Positions 34,274 through 44,998 of a DNA stretch of 64,000 nucleotides are shown in pieces (position 1 is the first letter of the stretch; every line of letters starts with the position of its first letter). Origin of the DNA: Costus lasius. Lineage: Eukaryota > Streptophyta > Magnoliopsida > Zingiberales > Costaceae. A program made the translations under genes and the position numbers. The notes beneath the pieces were generated by a model. The model did no database searches and had not been told where the DNA came from. It saw nothing but the letters and a program-made list of their open reading frames with translations. The stretch covers positions 43,374,507 through 43,438,506 of the forward strand of contig CM050449.1 in assembly GCA_027563935.2 (NCBI GenBank), given 5' to 3'.

Positions 34274-35233
34274 ATGGTTGTTTGCACGAGGAACAACCAG
34301 CAAACCGAAGAGCCTGAGTCTATGCAGGGCCAGATGAATGCTATGATGGCCATGCTTAGGGACCTCCAAGCCTCCATGACAGGCTTGACCCAGCAGATGG
34401 ATAAAGTGGAAAGGGGTAAGGATCCAGTTAATGAGTCACCTGAACAACTGTATGAACCAAACCATGGAGTCCCATTACCAGCCCACTTACACCGCACTGA
34501 GAGACAGCATGAACCTACCTGGGGAGAAGGTACTAGCCGAACCCAGTATGAACCCAATGATAGCCCAAGGCCTGAGTTAGAAAATATTCCGGCAACTATG
34601 AGTGGTCATCAGAGTGAGCTGCCATATGTGTCTAAGGGAAATGTGCCAACTAGATACCCTCTAGGAGCTCCTACTTCTAAGTCATATACCCACCACCGTG
34701 AGGAGGAGGACATTTACCGAAACTTAAGGCTGAACACCCTCATCTTTGAGGGTAGTCTGGATACCCAAACCTTTCTAGAATGGCAAACGCAGGTTGAAAA
34801 CTACTTTATATGGAGTAAGATACCTGAACACGGTAAAGTTCAGTGTGTTAAGTTTATGCTAAGGGGTTTAGCTCAATTGTATTGGAATAGTATCGAACTT
34901 AAGCTAGCCAGGAGTGGTGTCCCTCCCATCACCAAGTGGGAAGAAATGAAATGGAAACTTAGGGAAAAATATGTCTCTCCAAATTATAGACAAAAGTTAT
35001 ATGACCAACTCACTAGGCTCACTCAAGGAAATGATTCCATAGCCAAGTATAATAGGAAATTTGAAGAACTCCTACTTAGGTGTGATCTAAATGAGGAAAC
35101 TTGGCTATCCCTAAACCGGTATAAAGGAGGGTTGAGAGTTGATATCAAGAGAGCCTTTATTCATCATAGACTTGAGATTCTAGCTGAGGCCTACCAACTT
35201 GCCATGGAACTAGAATATGATTTGCAACAATAG
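34274..35233 (+). pseudogene. gag: chromovirus-like Gag
   Basis: A 319-codon frame contains a Met- and Gln-rich N-terminal coiled segment and then the retrotransposon gag core: LIFEGSLDTQTFLEWQTQVE at about residue 157, then WEEMKWKLREKYVSPNY and RYKGGLRVDI. It ends at TAG 35231-35233. The following 35234-35426 still resembles the zinc-knuckle linker (CYSRSQPGDLF, then a stop), but the Cys-His spacing is destroyed. The product would form the particle that packages element RNA. The start at ATG 34274 is plausible. Confidence 0.88.
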
Positions 35234-35426
35234 TCTAGGTATCTTGTGCCTAGGCATAACACTTTAGCTCCTGTTAGCAAGCCGAGTACCCCTGCTCCTC
35301 CCCCTAAAATGCCAAACCCTGAAACAAGCCAATGGGACAATAGGAGCCCTATCCAACCTCCTAAGGTCACTTGCTATAGTCGTTCCCAACCCGGGGACCT
35401 TTTCTAGGAACTGCCCTAAGAAAGCT

Positions 35427-36050
35427 TTGTTGATAGAGGAAGTAGAAGAGGTGGAGGAGGAGGTACCAGCCGAGTATGAAACTGAGCAACACCATCCCGG
35501 GTATAACAGTGAAGAAGAACCAACCCAATTTACCATGGTAGTTAGGTGCAATTACATTAAAGACTTACCGGCTGAAGATTGGAAGCGAACTAGTTTTTTC
35601 TATACCAACACCCAGTGTAATGGTAAGGTGTGCAAGATTGTTGTGGATAGTGGTAGTAGTCTAAATGTGATATCTAAACAAGGTGTGGGTAGACTCGGGT
35701 TGACTCAAGAGAAACATCCGAGGCCTTATAACATTTCATGGGTGGATCAAACTAGTATACCGGTAGCCTTTAGGTGTCTAGTACCTCTCAAACTAGCCTC
35801 CCATCAAGGGAATGTTTGGTGTGATGTCACGGACATGGATGTTGCTGATGTGCTTCTAGGGCATCCATGGTTATATGATATGAGGGTGTTTCATGATGGT
35901 AGGGAAAATACCTATGAGTTCACAGTGGATAACAAAAAGATTGTTCTCATACCTAGCCTACCTAGAGAGCTTAGGGCATCCGATAAGAAAGGTAAGGCTG
36001 TGGAACCCAAGAAATCTATTATTCTACTAAGGCCTCAAGCCTTTAGGTAG
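35427..36050 (+). pseudogene. chromovirus-like aspartic protease
   Basis: This 207-codon frame contains the catalytic motif VVDSGSSLNVIS (DSGSS at 35646-35660) and the downstream ADVLLGHPWLYDMRVFHDGR segment typical of gypsy retropepsins. The active-site residues look intact. The frame stops at TAG 36048, before RT. An acidic stretch (EEVEEVEEEVPAEYETE) joins it to the gag side. Confidence 0.87.
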
Positions 36051-36140
36051 GATATCAAAGACACCGGTCTCCTATATACCCTAGTAGTGTAGCAAACCGA
36101 ACCTGAAACCGAGCCTACACACCCATCTCTCATAACTGAA

Positions 36141-36908
36141 ATGCTAAAAGATTTTCCTACCATTACCTCAGCAGAATTACCGAATGATTTACCACCTAAA
36201 AGGGAGGTTCAACATGCCATTGATCTTATACTAGGTGCCACCTTACCCCACTTACCCCACTACCGCATGAGCCCCCTGGACCATGCCGAATTGAGAAGGC
36301 AAGTGGATGAGTTGCTCAGCAAAGGGCTCATTAGGGAAAGCCTTAGCCCATGTGTGGTACCTGCCCTACTTACACCAAAAAAGGATGGCACGTGGAGAAT
36401 GTGCATTGACTGCCGTGCTATTAACAAGATAACTATTAAATACCGCTTCCTAATACCCAGGTTGGATGATCTCCTTGACATGATTGTTGGATCTGCTTGG
36501 TTTTCCAAGGTGGATCTTCGGAGTGGGTATCACCAAGTGAGGATTAGGGAGGGGGACGAGTGGAAAACGGCCTTTAAAACTCAAGACGGTCTTTATGAAT
36601 GGATGGTTATGCCTTTTGGGATAACTAATGCCCCTTCCACTTTCATGAGATTAATGAATCAAGTGTTAAAACCATATATAGGCAAATTCTTAGTGGTATA
36701 TTTTGATGATATATTGATCTTTAGCAAAACCGAACAAGAACATTTAGCACATTTAAGAACCACCCTTGACTTATTGGAAAAAGAACACCTATTGCTTAAT
36801 GTGAAGAAGTGTGTGTTCCTAACTCAAGAGATTGAATTCATGGGCTTCATTATAAACAATCAAGGACTTAAAGCCGATCCTTCCAAGATAGAAGCGATCG
36901 TGAACTAG
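36141..36908 (+). pseudogene. pol: chromovirus-like reverse transcriptase
   Basis: The 255-codon frame carries [53 protein letters not shown] and YFDDILIF with YFDD at 36699-36710, then [11 protein letters not shown]. The catalytic Asp pair is present. The frame ends at TAG 36906, and further stops and shifts follow before RNase H, whose start (FIVDCDASGW) is visible near 37120. Confidence 0.92.
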
Positions 36909-37209
36909 CCTACCCCTACGTCCATCACCGAAGCTAGGAGCATGGCCTAGCTACATTTTATAGGCAGTTCATACATGGCTTTAGCACATTAGTAGCGCCA
37001 ACCACTAGTTGCCTACGCCAAGGTACTTTTGAATGGACCACCTCGGCTGAAAGGGCCTTTCAAGAGCTGAAATTCAAGATTACCACCACACCGGTTCTGA
37101 GATTACCTGATTTTAACAAAGTATTCATTGTGGATTGTGATGCCTCGGGGTGGGTATCGGTGGTACACTTAGCTAGGAGGGACATCCCATTGCCTTTTAT
37201 AGTGAGAAG

Positions 37210-38632
37210 TTGAATGAGACTAGACAACGGTATTCCACTTATGACAAAGAGTTTTATGCCATTGTGCAAGCCCTTAAGCATTGGACACATTACCTCATTC
37301 ACAAGGAGTTCATTCTTAATAGTGACCATCAAGCCCTCATTTACCTAAACAGTCAAGTGAAATTGAACCCTAGACATGCTAAATGGGTTGAGTTGTTACA
37401 ACAATACACATTTGTCTTGAAGCACAAGGCTGGTATTCAAAACAAGGTTGCTGATGCTTTGAGCCGAAAGTTGCTCTTATTGAATACTCTTCAGGTGTCG
37501 GTTATAGGTTTTGAAAGGATCAAGAATGAGTACAAAGGGTGCCCTGACTTTAAGGATGTCTTCAATGATATCATTACCGGGTGCCCATATAGCCCGGACT
37601 TTGAAATTAGAGATGGATATTTATTTAGAAGAGAAAAACTTTGTATTCCACGCTCTTCATTGAGGGATTTTCTAGCATGGGAATTGCATGGGGGTGGGAC
37701 AGTCGGCCATCATGGGAGAGATAAGACCCTAACTTTGGTGGAGGAGAGATTCTATTGGCCCAATATGCTTAAGGATGTGACCAAAATAGTGGGGCACTGT
37801 CAAACATGCCAAATCTCCAAAACTAGGAAACATAATACCGGTCTATACATGCCCCTGCCCATACCCGAGGGACCCTGGCAAGACTTGAGTATGGACTTTG
37901 TGCTTGGGCTCCCTCGCACTAGTGCCCATTATGACTCTATCTTTGAGGTGGTTGATCGGTTCACTAAAATGGCCCATTTCAATCCATGCAATCTAATGGT
38001 CAAAGCGTGGTGGTAAATCGGTATTCAGTCCATGCCCCGGACCATTGTTTCTGATAGGGATATTAAGTTTGTGGGTCACTTCTGGGTCACTTTTTGGAAG
38101 CTAATGGGGACCAAATTGAATTTTTCTATAGCCTACCACCCGCAATCTAATGGTCAAAGCGTGGTGGTAAATCGGTCCCTCGGTAATATATTAAGATGTT
38201 TAGTGGGGGCACTTCCTGGGAATTGGGACAAATTACTCCCTACTACTGAGTTTGCTCAACAGTGCGGTAAACCGCACCACAGGTGCTAGTCCTTTCCAAC
38301 TTAATTTTGGCTTCCAACCATGTAAACCCATAGATTTGGCACCCTTACCATTACCCTTTAAACAAAATAATTCTGCATTATCATTTGCGCAGCACATTGT
38401 CAAGATACATAATGAAGTGAAGGATCATATTGCAAAGAATACACTTAATTATGAACTAACTGCTAATCCTCATCGTCGTGCTTTGAAATTGCAGGAAGGA
38501 GACTTGGTTATGCTCAGAAACAGGAAAGACAGGCAGCATGGAACCAATAGCAAACTTCAACCAAGGGCCATGGGTCCCTTCCGAATATTGAAAAGGGTAA
38601 ATGATAATGCTTACATGCTTGATTTGCCATAG
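37210..38632 (+). pseudogene. pol: chromovirus-like RNase H C-term and integrase
   Basis: Frame 37210-38016 holds the RNase H end (NSDHQALIYLNSQ, VADALSRK) and the integrase zinc finger (HGRDKT, CQTCQ), then the core start LSMDFVLGLP. A 35-bp patch copied from downstream interrupts the core at 37988-38022 and brings a stop. Frame 38032-38289 resumes at TIVSDRDIKFVGHFW but has HPQSNGQSVVVNRSLGN, where the catalytic Glu is replaced by Val. Frame 38252-38632 holds the C-terminal part (GDLVMLRNRKDRQ). With these lesions the integrase is certainly dead. Confidence 0.9.
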
Positions 38633-38635
38633 GCC

Positions 38636-38982
38636 TTGGGAATACACCATACCATCAACGTGGAAGACCTCACACCTTACAAAGCGCCCCTCCAAATTGA
38701 AGTGCCAGCCCAAACAAAGAAGGCCGGCAAGATACTCGAAGACCATCAGCGCATCACCAAAGAAGGAACTCATACTTACTACCTCATTCAATGGGAAGAT
38801 AACAAGGAAGAATGGCTCCCCGAAGACGAGGTGCACCAACTTTTCCCTAAGGAGCTTGAGAGCTACTCATTAACTCTCCGGAGGAGATTTCTCCCAGCCC
38901 CGAGAAAGCTGATGTAGGGACTCCTCCAAGAAGATCAACAAGACTCAAGAAGGCCCCAATTCGCTATGGGATGAACGCTTGA
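38636..38982 (+). pseudogene. chromodomain-like tail continuing into the 3' LTR
   Basis: Frame 38636-38917 reads NVEDLTPYKAP and then TYYLIQWEDNKEEWLPEDEV, a degenerate chromodomain-like segment that in chromoviruses targets insertion to chromatin. In the neighbouring frame, starting at the LTR boundary, PPRRSTRLKKAPIRYG continues to a TGA at 38980-38982. The same peptide is encoded at the start of the 5' LTR. A single frameshift would join the two, so the integrase probably once ended inside the LTR, as is known for CRM elements. Confidence 0.6.
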
Positions 38983-40027
38983 ATTTCCTAATCATTTTGG
39001 GAACTTGTCAAGACTTGTTGTTTTGTTGCTTTTATTGCATGGTGTAATGTGTTACAAACTATATTTACTTTCAACACTTATTACTTTATGTTGTAGCTAG
39101 GATTAGCCTAGGTTTACTTTGAAATCTTTATTTTGTTTTAGTGAATGTAGTAGGTTGTTTAGCATAGGTCTAATACACACATGTATTGCACAGTCAAGCA
39201 CCTAGGCTACCAACGGCATTGTGACCTTGGCATAGTTAATCTTCATCAGCTCAAGCACATTGGTACCAGCCCACTTCCAGCCCATTCAACATCAACCCAA
39301 CATCCAGTTCAAGCAGACCCAACATTCGGCTCACAACTAGCTCATGCCAACATCAAAGTACAAGACATCAAGAAGGCCCGGCTCCAACTCAAATTAATCC
39401 ACATCTAGCCCGTTTGAAACATCCCTTTAGCCCAGCCAACACTAGCCGCACACACCTTCTCCAACGGCTACAAGAGTGCAATCAGCATGCGCATCATCAC
39501 ACCTCTTCAGCTAGGAATGCCAAGGGTCACAAGTGTGTAACGTTGGGAACTTAGGTTTTAAGCTTGCTTTGTATCACTTTGGCACTTTAGTCGAAATCTT
39601 TTGAAAAACTGAAAACCCTTGAGTTGTTCTTGAGTTGAGCTTGCTCCGCACTGGATTGAGCTTGCTCTCCACCCTGGTTACCATTCAACCCCACTTCCCA
39701 CTAACACTCACTTCGATCAACAGCCCCATTCCAAGCCGTGCACTATTCCTTACCGAGATTGTAACACTGTTCCATTGCCGACATCCAAACTACCAATCAA
39801 TCATGTCTCGGATCTGAAGGGAAGTGGTATTCAGAGGTCTTTGCTAACATTTGGGAGGTCCTCTATTGAAGCTGGTTGTTTGGAAGGGTCCAAAGGAGTC
39901 TGGCCCCCTTTCCTTTAGGGGGCTCAGGTGCACTCTTCCCACACCCTCCCTTAGTCTAGTAATTTTTCCTGTGCATAGAGCTACATACCTAGGGTGATTC
40001 TTGGGCTAGGAATTTGGTTCCTCATCA
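38910..40027 (+). repeat. chromovirus-like 3' LTR
   Basis: The 1,118-bp repeat begins TGATGTAGGG and ends CTCATCA before TSD copy CATAA. Only its first 495 bp match the left LTR. It includes TGGTATTCAGAGG at 39825, which resembles a primer site by chance or by an older rearrangement. Confidence 0.8.
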
Positions 40028-40032
40028 CATAA

Positions 40033-42825
40033 GAAGATAATTGGGGTACTCTATTGATGACTTAAAGGGAATTAACCCCTCTTTTTGTATGAACAGAATT
40101 ATTATGGAGGAGGAATGTAAGCCACATGTGGATTTTCAAATGAGACTTAACTCCTCTATGAAAGAACTTGTGAAGAAGGAGGTTCTGAAATTACTTGATC
40201 CAGGTATTATCTGTCCTATCTCCGACAGTAAATGGGTAAGTCCTGTTCATTGTATTTCTAAAAAAGGGGGTGTAACTGTTATGAAAAATAAAGATAATGA
40301 ATTGATTCCTGTTATGACAGTAACTAGTTGACGCATGTGCATAGATTATAGAAAATTGAATGCAGCCATTCGGAAATACCACTTTCCCTTACCTTTTATT
40401 GATCAAATGATTGAGAGGCTTGCTAATCATTCTTACTTCTATTTCTTAGATGGGTATTCTGAATTTTTCCAGATTCCCATCCATCCCGAAGAACAAGATA
40501 AGACCACTTTCACTTGCCCATATGGTACCTTTGCCTATAGGAGAATGTCTTTTGGTTTATGTAATGCACCTGCTACTTTTCAGAGGTGTATGATAACTAT
40601 ATTTTCAAATTTAATTGAGAATTTTATGGATATTTTTATGGATGACTTTTTTGTATATGGTTTTTCTTTTGATGATTGTTTGACTAACTTATCTCAAGTT
40701 TTATAGAGGAGTGAATAAACTAAACTTGTGCTTAACTAGGAAAGTGTCATTTCATGGTTAGGCAGGGAATAGTTTTGGGATACCTAATTTCAGAAAGAGG
40801 GATAGAAGTTGACAAAGCCAAAGTTGAGATGATTGAGAAGTTGCAGCCGCCCACTACAGTCAAGGAGATCAGGAGTTTTTTGGGATATGCAGGATTCTAC
40901 CGGTGATTCATTAAGGATTTCTCTAAACTTGCTAGACCACCTACAAAATTACTTTGTAAAGATGTTAAATTTTCTTTTGATAAGGAATGTTTATTTGCTT
41001 TTCAATAATTGAAGAAGGCTCTAATATCAGCGCTCATCATTCAACCACCGGACTAGAGTTTGCCTTTCGTGCTTATGCGTGATGTTAGTGATTATGCAGT
41101 TGGAGTAGTCCTTGGTCAGAGAAAAGAAAAGAAGCCCTATGTTATCTATTATGCTAGTAGGACCTTGGATGAGACACAGAGGAACTACACTACCACTGAA
41201 AAAGAACTTTTGGCCATAGTTTTTGCTTTAGATAAATTCAGATCATACTTGATTAACTCTAAAGTTGTAGTATACACTGATCATGTAGTGGTAAAATATT
41301 TGATGTAGAAAAAAGTTAGTAAACTGCGCCTTCTTAGATGGATATCGATTTTGCAATAGTTTGATTTGGAAATCAAAGACAAGAAGGGATCAGAGAACTT
41401 TGTTGCAGATCATCTTTCGAGGATATTAGTAGGTACTGATAAAGGTGATATAATCAATGATTCCTTCCCTAAAGAACAACTCTTAGCCATTGAACAAATC
41501 AAGGCTCCATGGTATGCCGATATAGTAAATTACTTAGTTGCTAATGTTTTTCCTCTTGATTTGAGTTGTCAAGGAAAGAAGAAATTCTTGGCTGAGGTAA
41601 AGAACTATTTTTGGGATGAGCCTTATGTATTTAGAAGATGTGCAGATGGGATTTTTAGGAGATGTGTACCTGAGGAAGAAATCATGGATATATTATTTTA
41701 GTGTCATGGATCATCTTATGGAGGGCATGCTAGTACTCAGAAGACTACTTTCAAAGTTTTACAATCTGGATTTTATTGGCCCTCAATTTTTAAGAATGCT
41801 AGAAATTTCATATTGTCTTGTGATAGATGTCAAAAATACAAGGAATATTAACAAAAGAAATGAGATGTCACTATCTACTATTCTTGAGGTTGAGATATTT
41901 AATGTTTGGGGGATAGATTTTATGGGACTGTTCCATCATCTAGAGATAACAAATACATACTTGTGGTAGTAGATTATGTTTCTAAGTGGGTTGAGGCTCT
42001 TGCTTCCCCTACTAACGATTATAGAATTGTTGTGAAATTGTTCAAGAAGATCATCTTTCCATGGTTTGGAATACTACGAGTTGTGATTAGTGATTGAGGC
42101 TCTCACACTTTATAGAACATAAATTTTCAGCCTTGCTAAGAAAGTATGGGGTAAATCATAGAGTTGCAATACCTTATCATCCCCAAACAAGTGGACAAGT
42201 TGAGATATCAAATAGAGAGATCAAAGAGATTTTGGAGAAAACTGTATCAAGAATACGAAAGGATTGGGCTTCTAAGCTTGACAATGCACTTTGAGCATAC
42301 CGGATTGCTTTCAAAACACCGATAGGTATGTCCCCTTTTCAGTTGGTTTATGGTAAATCATGTCATCTACCTGTAGAGCTCGAGCACAAGGTGTTCTGGG
42401 CAATCAAAGCACTGAATTTCAACTTGAAGAATGGGGGGGGGGGGGGACGAACATTACAATTGAACGAGCTAGATGAGATTACACTCTCCGCTTATGAAAA
42501 TGTGAGGATTTATAAAGAGAGGACTAAACGATGGCATGATTGACACATTCTTAGGAAGGAACTTCAACCAGGTGACTTTATTCTTTTATTTAATTTTAGA
42601 TTGAAACTTTTTCCTAGTAAATTTAAGTCTCGATGGTTCGGACCTTTTCAGGTTCGGAAAACTTATCCCGACGGAGCTGTGGACATATGGAGCGAGAAAA
42701 CGGGGGAATTCAAGGTTAATGGTCAGAGGTTGAAGCATTATTTCCAGGAGGAACAGAACGAAGAAAGGACAAAATTTCAACTCAAAGAACCTCGATCAGA
42801 TTTGAGTGCGGAATGGTCAAGCTAA
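40033..42825 (+). pseudogene. pol: Athila-like RT, RNase H and integrase
   Basis: The Pol of the base-layer element resumes after the nested chromovirus-like element and is broken into many frames. 40041-40331 has LKGINPSFCMNRI and WVSPVHCISKKGG and ends at a TGA that replaces Trp. 40335-40706 has the RT core MCIDYRKLNAA, FGLCNAPATFQRC and FMDDFFVYG (FMDD at 40635-40646). RNase H is at 41060-41308 (YASRTLDETQRNYTTTEKE), followed by VADHLSR. Integrase zinc-finger and core pieces lie between about 41600 and 42294 ([18 protein letters not shown] keeps its Glu). 42328-42825 is the C-terminus ([18 protein letters not shown]). FMDD and this integrase are typical of Athila. At least seven stops or shifts are present. 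Confidence 0.93.
42433..42446 (+). repeat. poly-G run within the integrase remnant
   Basis: Fourteen consecutive G bases insert a Gly run into the Athila integrase C-terminal frame. This is probably slippage. Confidence 0.9.
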
Positions 42826-43460
42826 TGACCTAAAAATTAGCGCTTCTTGGGAGGCAACCCAAGCTCTCTTACTTAGCTTGGTTTCTTTTATTTTAGTTTA
42901 TTGTTAGTACTCATTTTTCTTTTCTTTTTGTAGGAGAATCTGAGATTTTTCATAAATTACGGTAGTGCCGTAATTAATTTTATGGGCCGTAATTTTATAT
43001 TGATTTCGACTAGAACCTTTCAAGGCACTACCGTAAGGATATTCCAGGCTGTAATTTTGGGTTATTTCTTTCCAAAAGATGTTATGTGTTTTACGGCACT
43101 ACCGTAATTTTTTTCACGGGCCGTAATTGTGAGTTAATTTTCCCTAGAGTATTTTACGATAGGGGGTGTGGAATTTTTCACCCTCGATGTTTTATTAAAA
43201 ACAAAAATAAAAAAAAAACCTCTTTTATGGTAGTATCATAATTTCTATCACAACCCATGTTTTCGAGTGTTTATCTGAGAAATAATTACGGTAGTACCGT
43301 AATTAATTTCACGGGCATAATTTTGTTTGAAGATTTTTCTAAAACTTTTACAGGGGTACCGATATTTTACTTTCTACCCGTAATTGTGAGAAATTTTGAA
43401 TCAGAGTAAATAACGGTAGTGCCATAATGAAAATTACGGTCGTAATTATGTCGGCCCTAC
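42826..43460 (+). repeat. Athila post-pol spacer with ACGG palindromes
   Basis: Just after the pol stop is TTAGCGCTTCTTGGGAGGCA, a phrase also found in inverted form at 51128-51165. Then about 500 bp contain many copies of TTACGGTAGTGCCGTAATT-like and ACGGCACTACCGTAAT-like palindromes. No coding potential is seen. Confidence 0.75.
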
Positions 43461-44082
43461 ATGACTCTACTCCCATATTTTAGGGTTTTCAGCCGTGGTT
43501 TAGGGTGTTCTCCTATATTTTCACTCAATCCAGCACTGCCTCTTGAGATTTCAGCTCGCTATTGCCCTCCAATCCCTTCAACGACCTTTCCCGACCATCT
43601 CCGGCCTTCGATCCGGCGTTTTCTAGCTCGATTTGTTCTTTCTCGCATCTACTCGACAAGATTCCGCCCCTTTCCATTTTTAGTCGAACGAGCTTTCGAT
43701 TTCTTCGATTTGAGCTGATCCTACCTTCTAGAACTCTCCGGTGAGCTTCTCCAACCATCTCCGACCTCTTTCGACAAGTTTCCAACTAGCATTCTTGTGA
43801 TCTGAAGCTCGATCGAGCTCTGCCAGCGTTCGTTTGTCGTTCTTCCTCCAAGCTTCCGCTGACCTTCATTTCCCGTCATCAGAGCTTCGATCAAGCTGTT
43901 GGTTGCCTCTAGAGTTTCCGCCAGAGGTAGAAGAACTTTCCTTGGAAGTTTTGAGGATTAATTTCGGCCAAGAAGCTTAGATCTGTGGGTTTCATTCAGG
44001 ATTTGCTCAATGCCCTGTTCATAGATTTTGGTAACATCCCTAATTCTAGTTTTTGAAATCTTGTTTCCATCATTTTTACTTG
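43461..44082 (+). other. leader upstream of the Athila downstream ORF
   Basis: This CT-rich, stop-containing stretch has overlapping open frames on both strands (43461-43718, 43525-43785) and no recognisable domain. It probably serves as the untranslated leader of the downstream ORF. Confidence 0.45.
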
Positions 44083-44998
44083 AAATGGCACAAAGGACAA
44101 AACAAGTTGTCTATAAGAGAAAGGGAAAAGCTCCAGCTGAGTCTTCTATATATTCACCTCCAAATCCCTACGGGACCATTTTTAGAGATCAGATTCAGGA
44201 GGCATGGTATAATCAGCTTCTTACCCGGTGTATGGTAAACATGAAATATGCTGACAAGCGTACATTGGAGATCTTAGGCCTCTATGAAGATGTGTTTTAG
44301 ATGTTTGATCAAATAAGGGTAAAGAAGTTCTTTGAGATTACACCTCAAACTTACCTCCCCTTGGTTTTAGAGTTTCTTAGCAGCTTGGATATGGAACTAC
44401 ATGAGTATTTTGATCGGCAAGCTGAAGGTCAGATTACTTTTCGCATTGCTAATGAAGAGAGGAGCCTTACACTCAGAGACAACAGATATATTATTCACTT
44501 ACCAGGAGGAGGGCCCACGCATGTGCTAGTTGAGTTTATTGAGCATGTATTTTGGAACCAGATCACCTTAGAGTCTAGTTTTTCACCATCATCAGCAAGG
44601 GCAACTAGCATCTCCAACCCTTGCATTAGATATGTACACCGAGTCTTGGCCCATACAATTTTTGGACGAGGAGATAGTGATGGTATGGTATGTCAGTCCG
44701 AGCTATATTTTCTTTGGTGCATGCTTCAAGGTTACCGTATAGAATTGGCTTTCTTCTTGATCAAACACTTATATAAGGTTGGAAGAGCAAAGAAGGGTGC
44801 TATTGTCATAGGAGGTTTCCTCACTCCTATAGAACTCTCCTTAGGAGTAGAACCTTATGGAATCGAGGTAGCGAAGGGAAATGCCAGTATAGACATTGAG
44901 TCATGTGTAGCAATGAAGATGATTGTTAGAGAATGGGACAATTATTGCTTGATTCTTAGACCGGGTGCTCCCACTTTGCCATTACCCCACATAGAGAA
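44083..44998 (+). pseudogene. Athila-specific downstream ORF, 5' part
   Basis: The likely start is MAQRTKQVVYKRKGKAP at 44083 (an upstream in-frame ATG exists at 44028). One TAG at 44298-44300 interrupts an otherwise open frame that continues through ATSISNPCIRYVHRVLAHTIFGRGDSDG and ELYFLWCMLQGYRIELAFFL. This resembles the conserved uncharacterised protein encoded in plant Athila elements ('Arabidopsis retrotransposon ORF-1' type); its biochemical role is not known to me. The copia solo LTR inserts after PHIEN at 44999, and the apparent frame beyond that to 45371 is LTR sequence, not this protein. The rest lies at 63524-63650. Confidence 0.8.

Larger units (their letters stand above)
33472..40027 (+). 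mobile_element. Ty3/gypsy chromovirus-like element nested in the Athila pol
   Basis: This 6,556-bp element is flanked by CATAA (33467-33471 and 40028-40032). Removing it and one CATAA joins the Athila reading ELISH to KKIIG. Its ends are TGATG...CATCA. It holds gag, protease, RT, RNase H and integrase with a chromodomain-like C-terminus. The RT phrase [20 protein letters not shown] and YFDD place it in the chromoviruses; CRM or Galadriel/Reina cannot be separated by eye. All ORFs are broken, so it is old and immobile. Confidence 0.93.

Noticed and set aside
39825..39839. TGGTATTCAGAGG as a primer site for another element
   Set aside because: It has an inserted T, no LTR end precedes it, and the CATAA duplication at 40028 supports the element ending further right.
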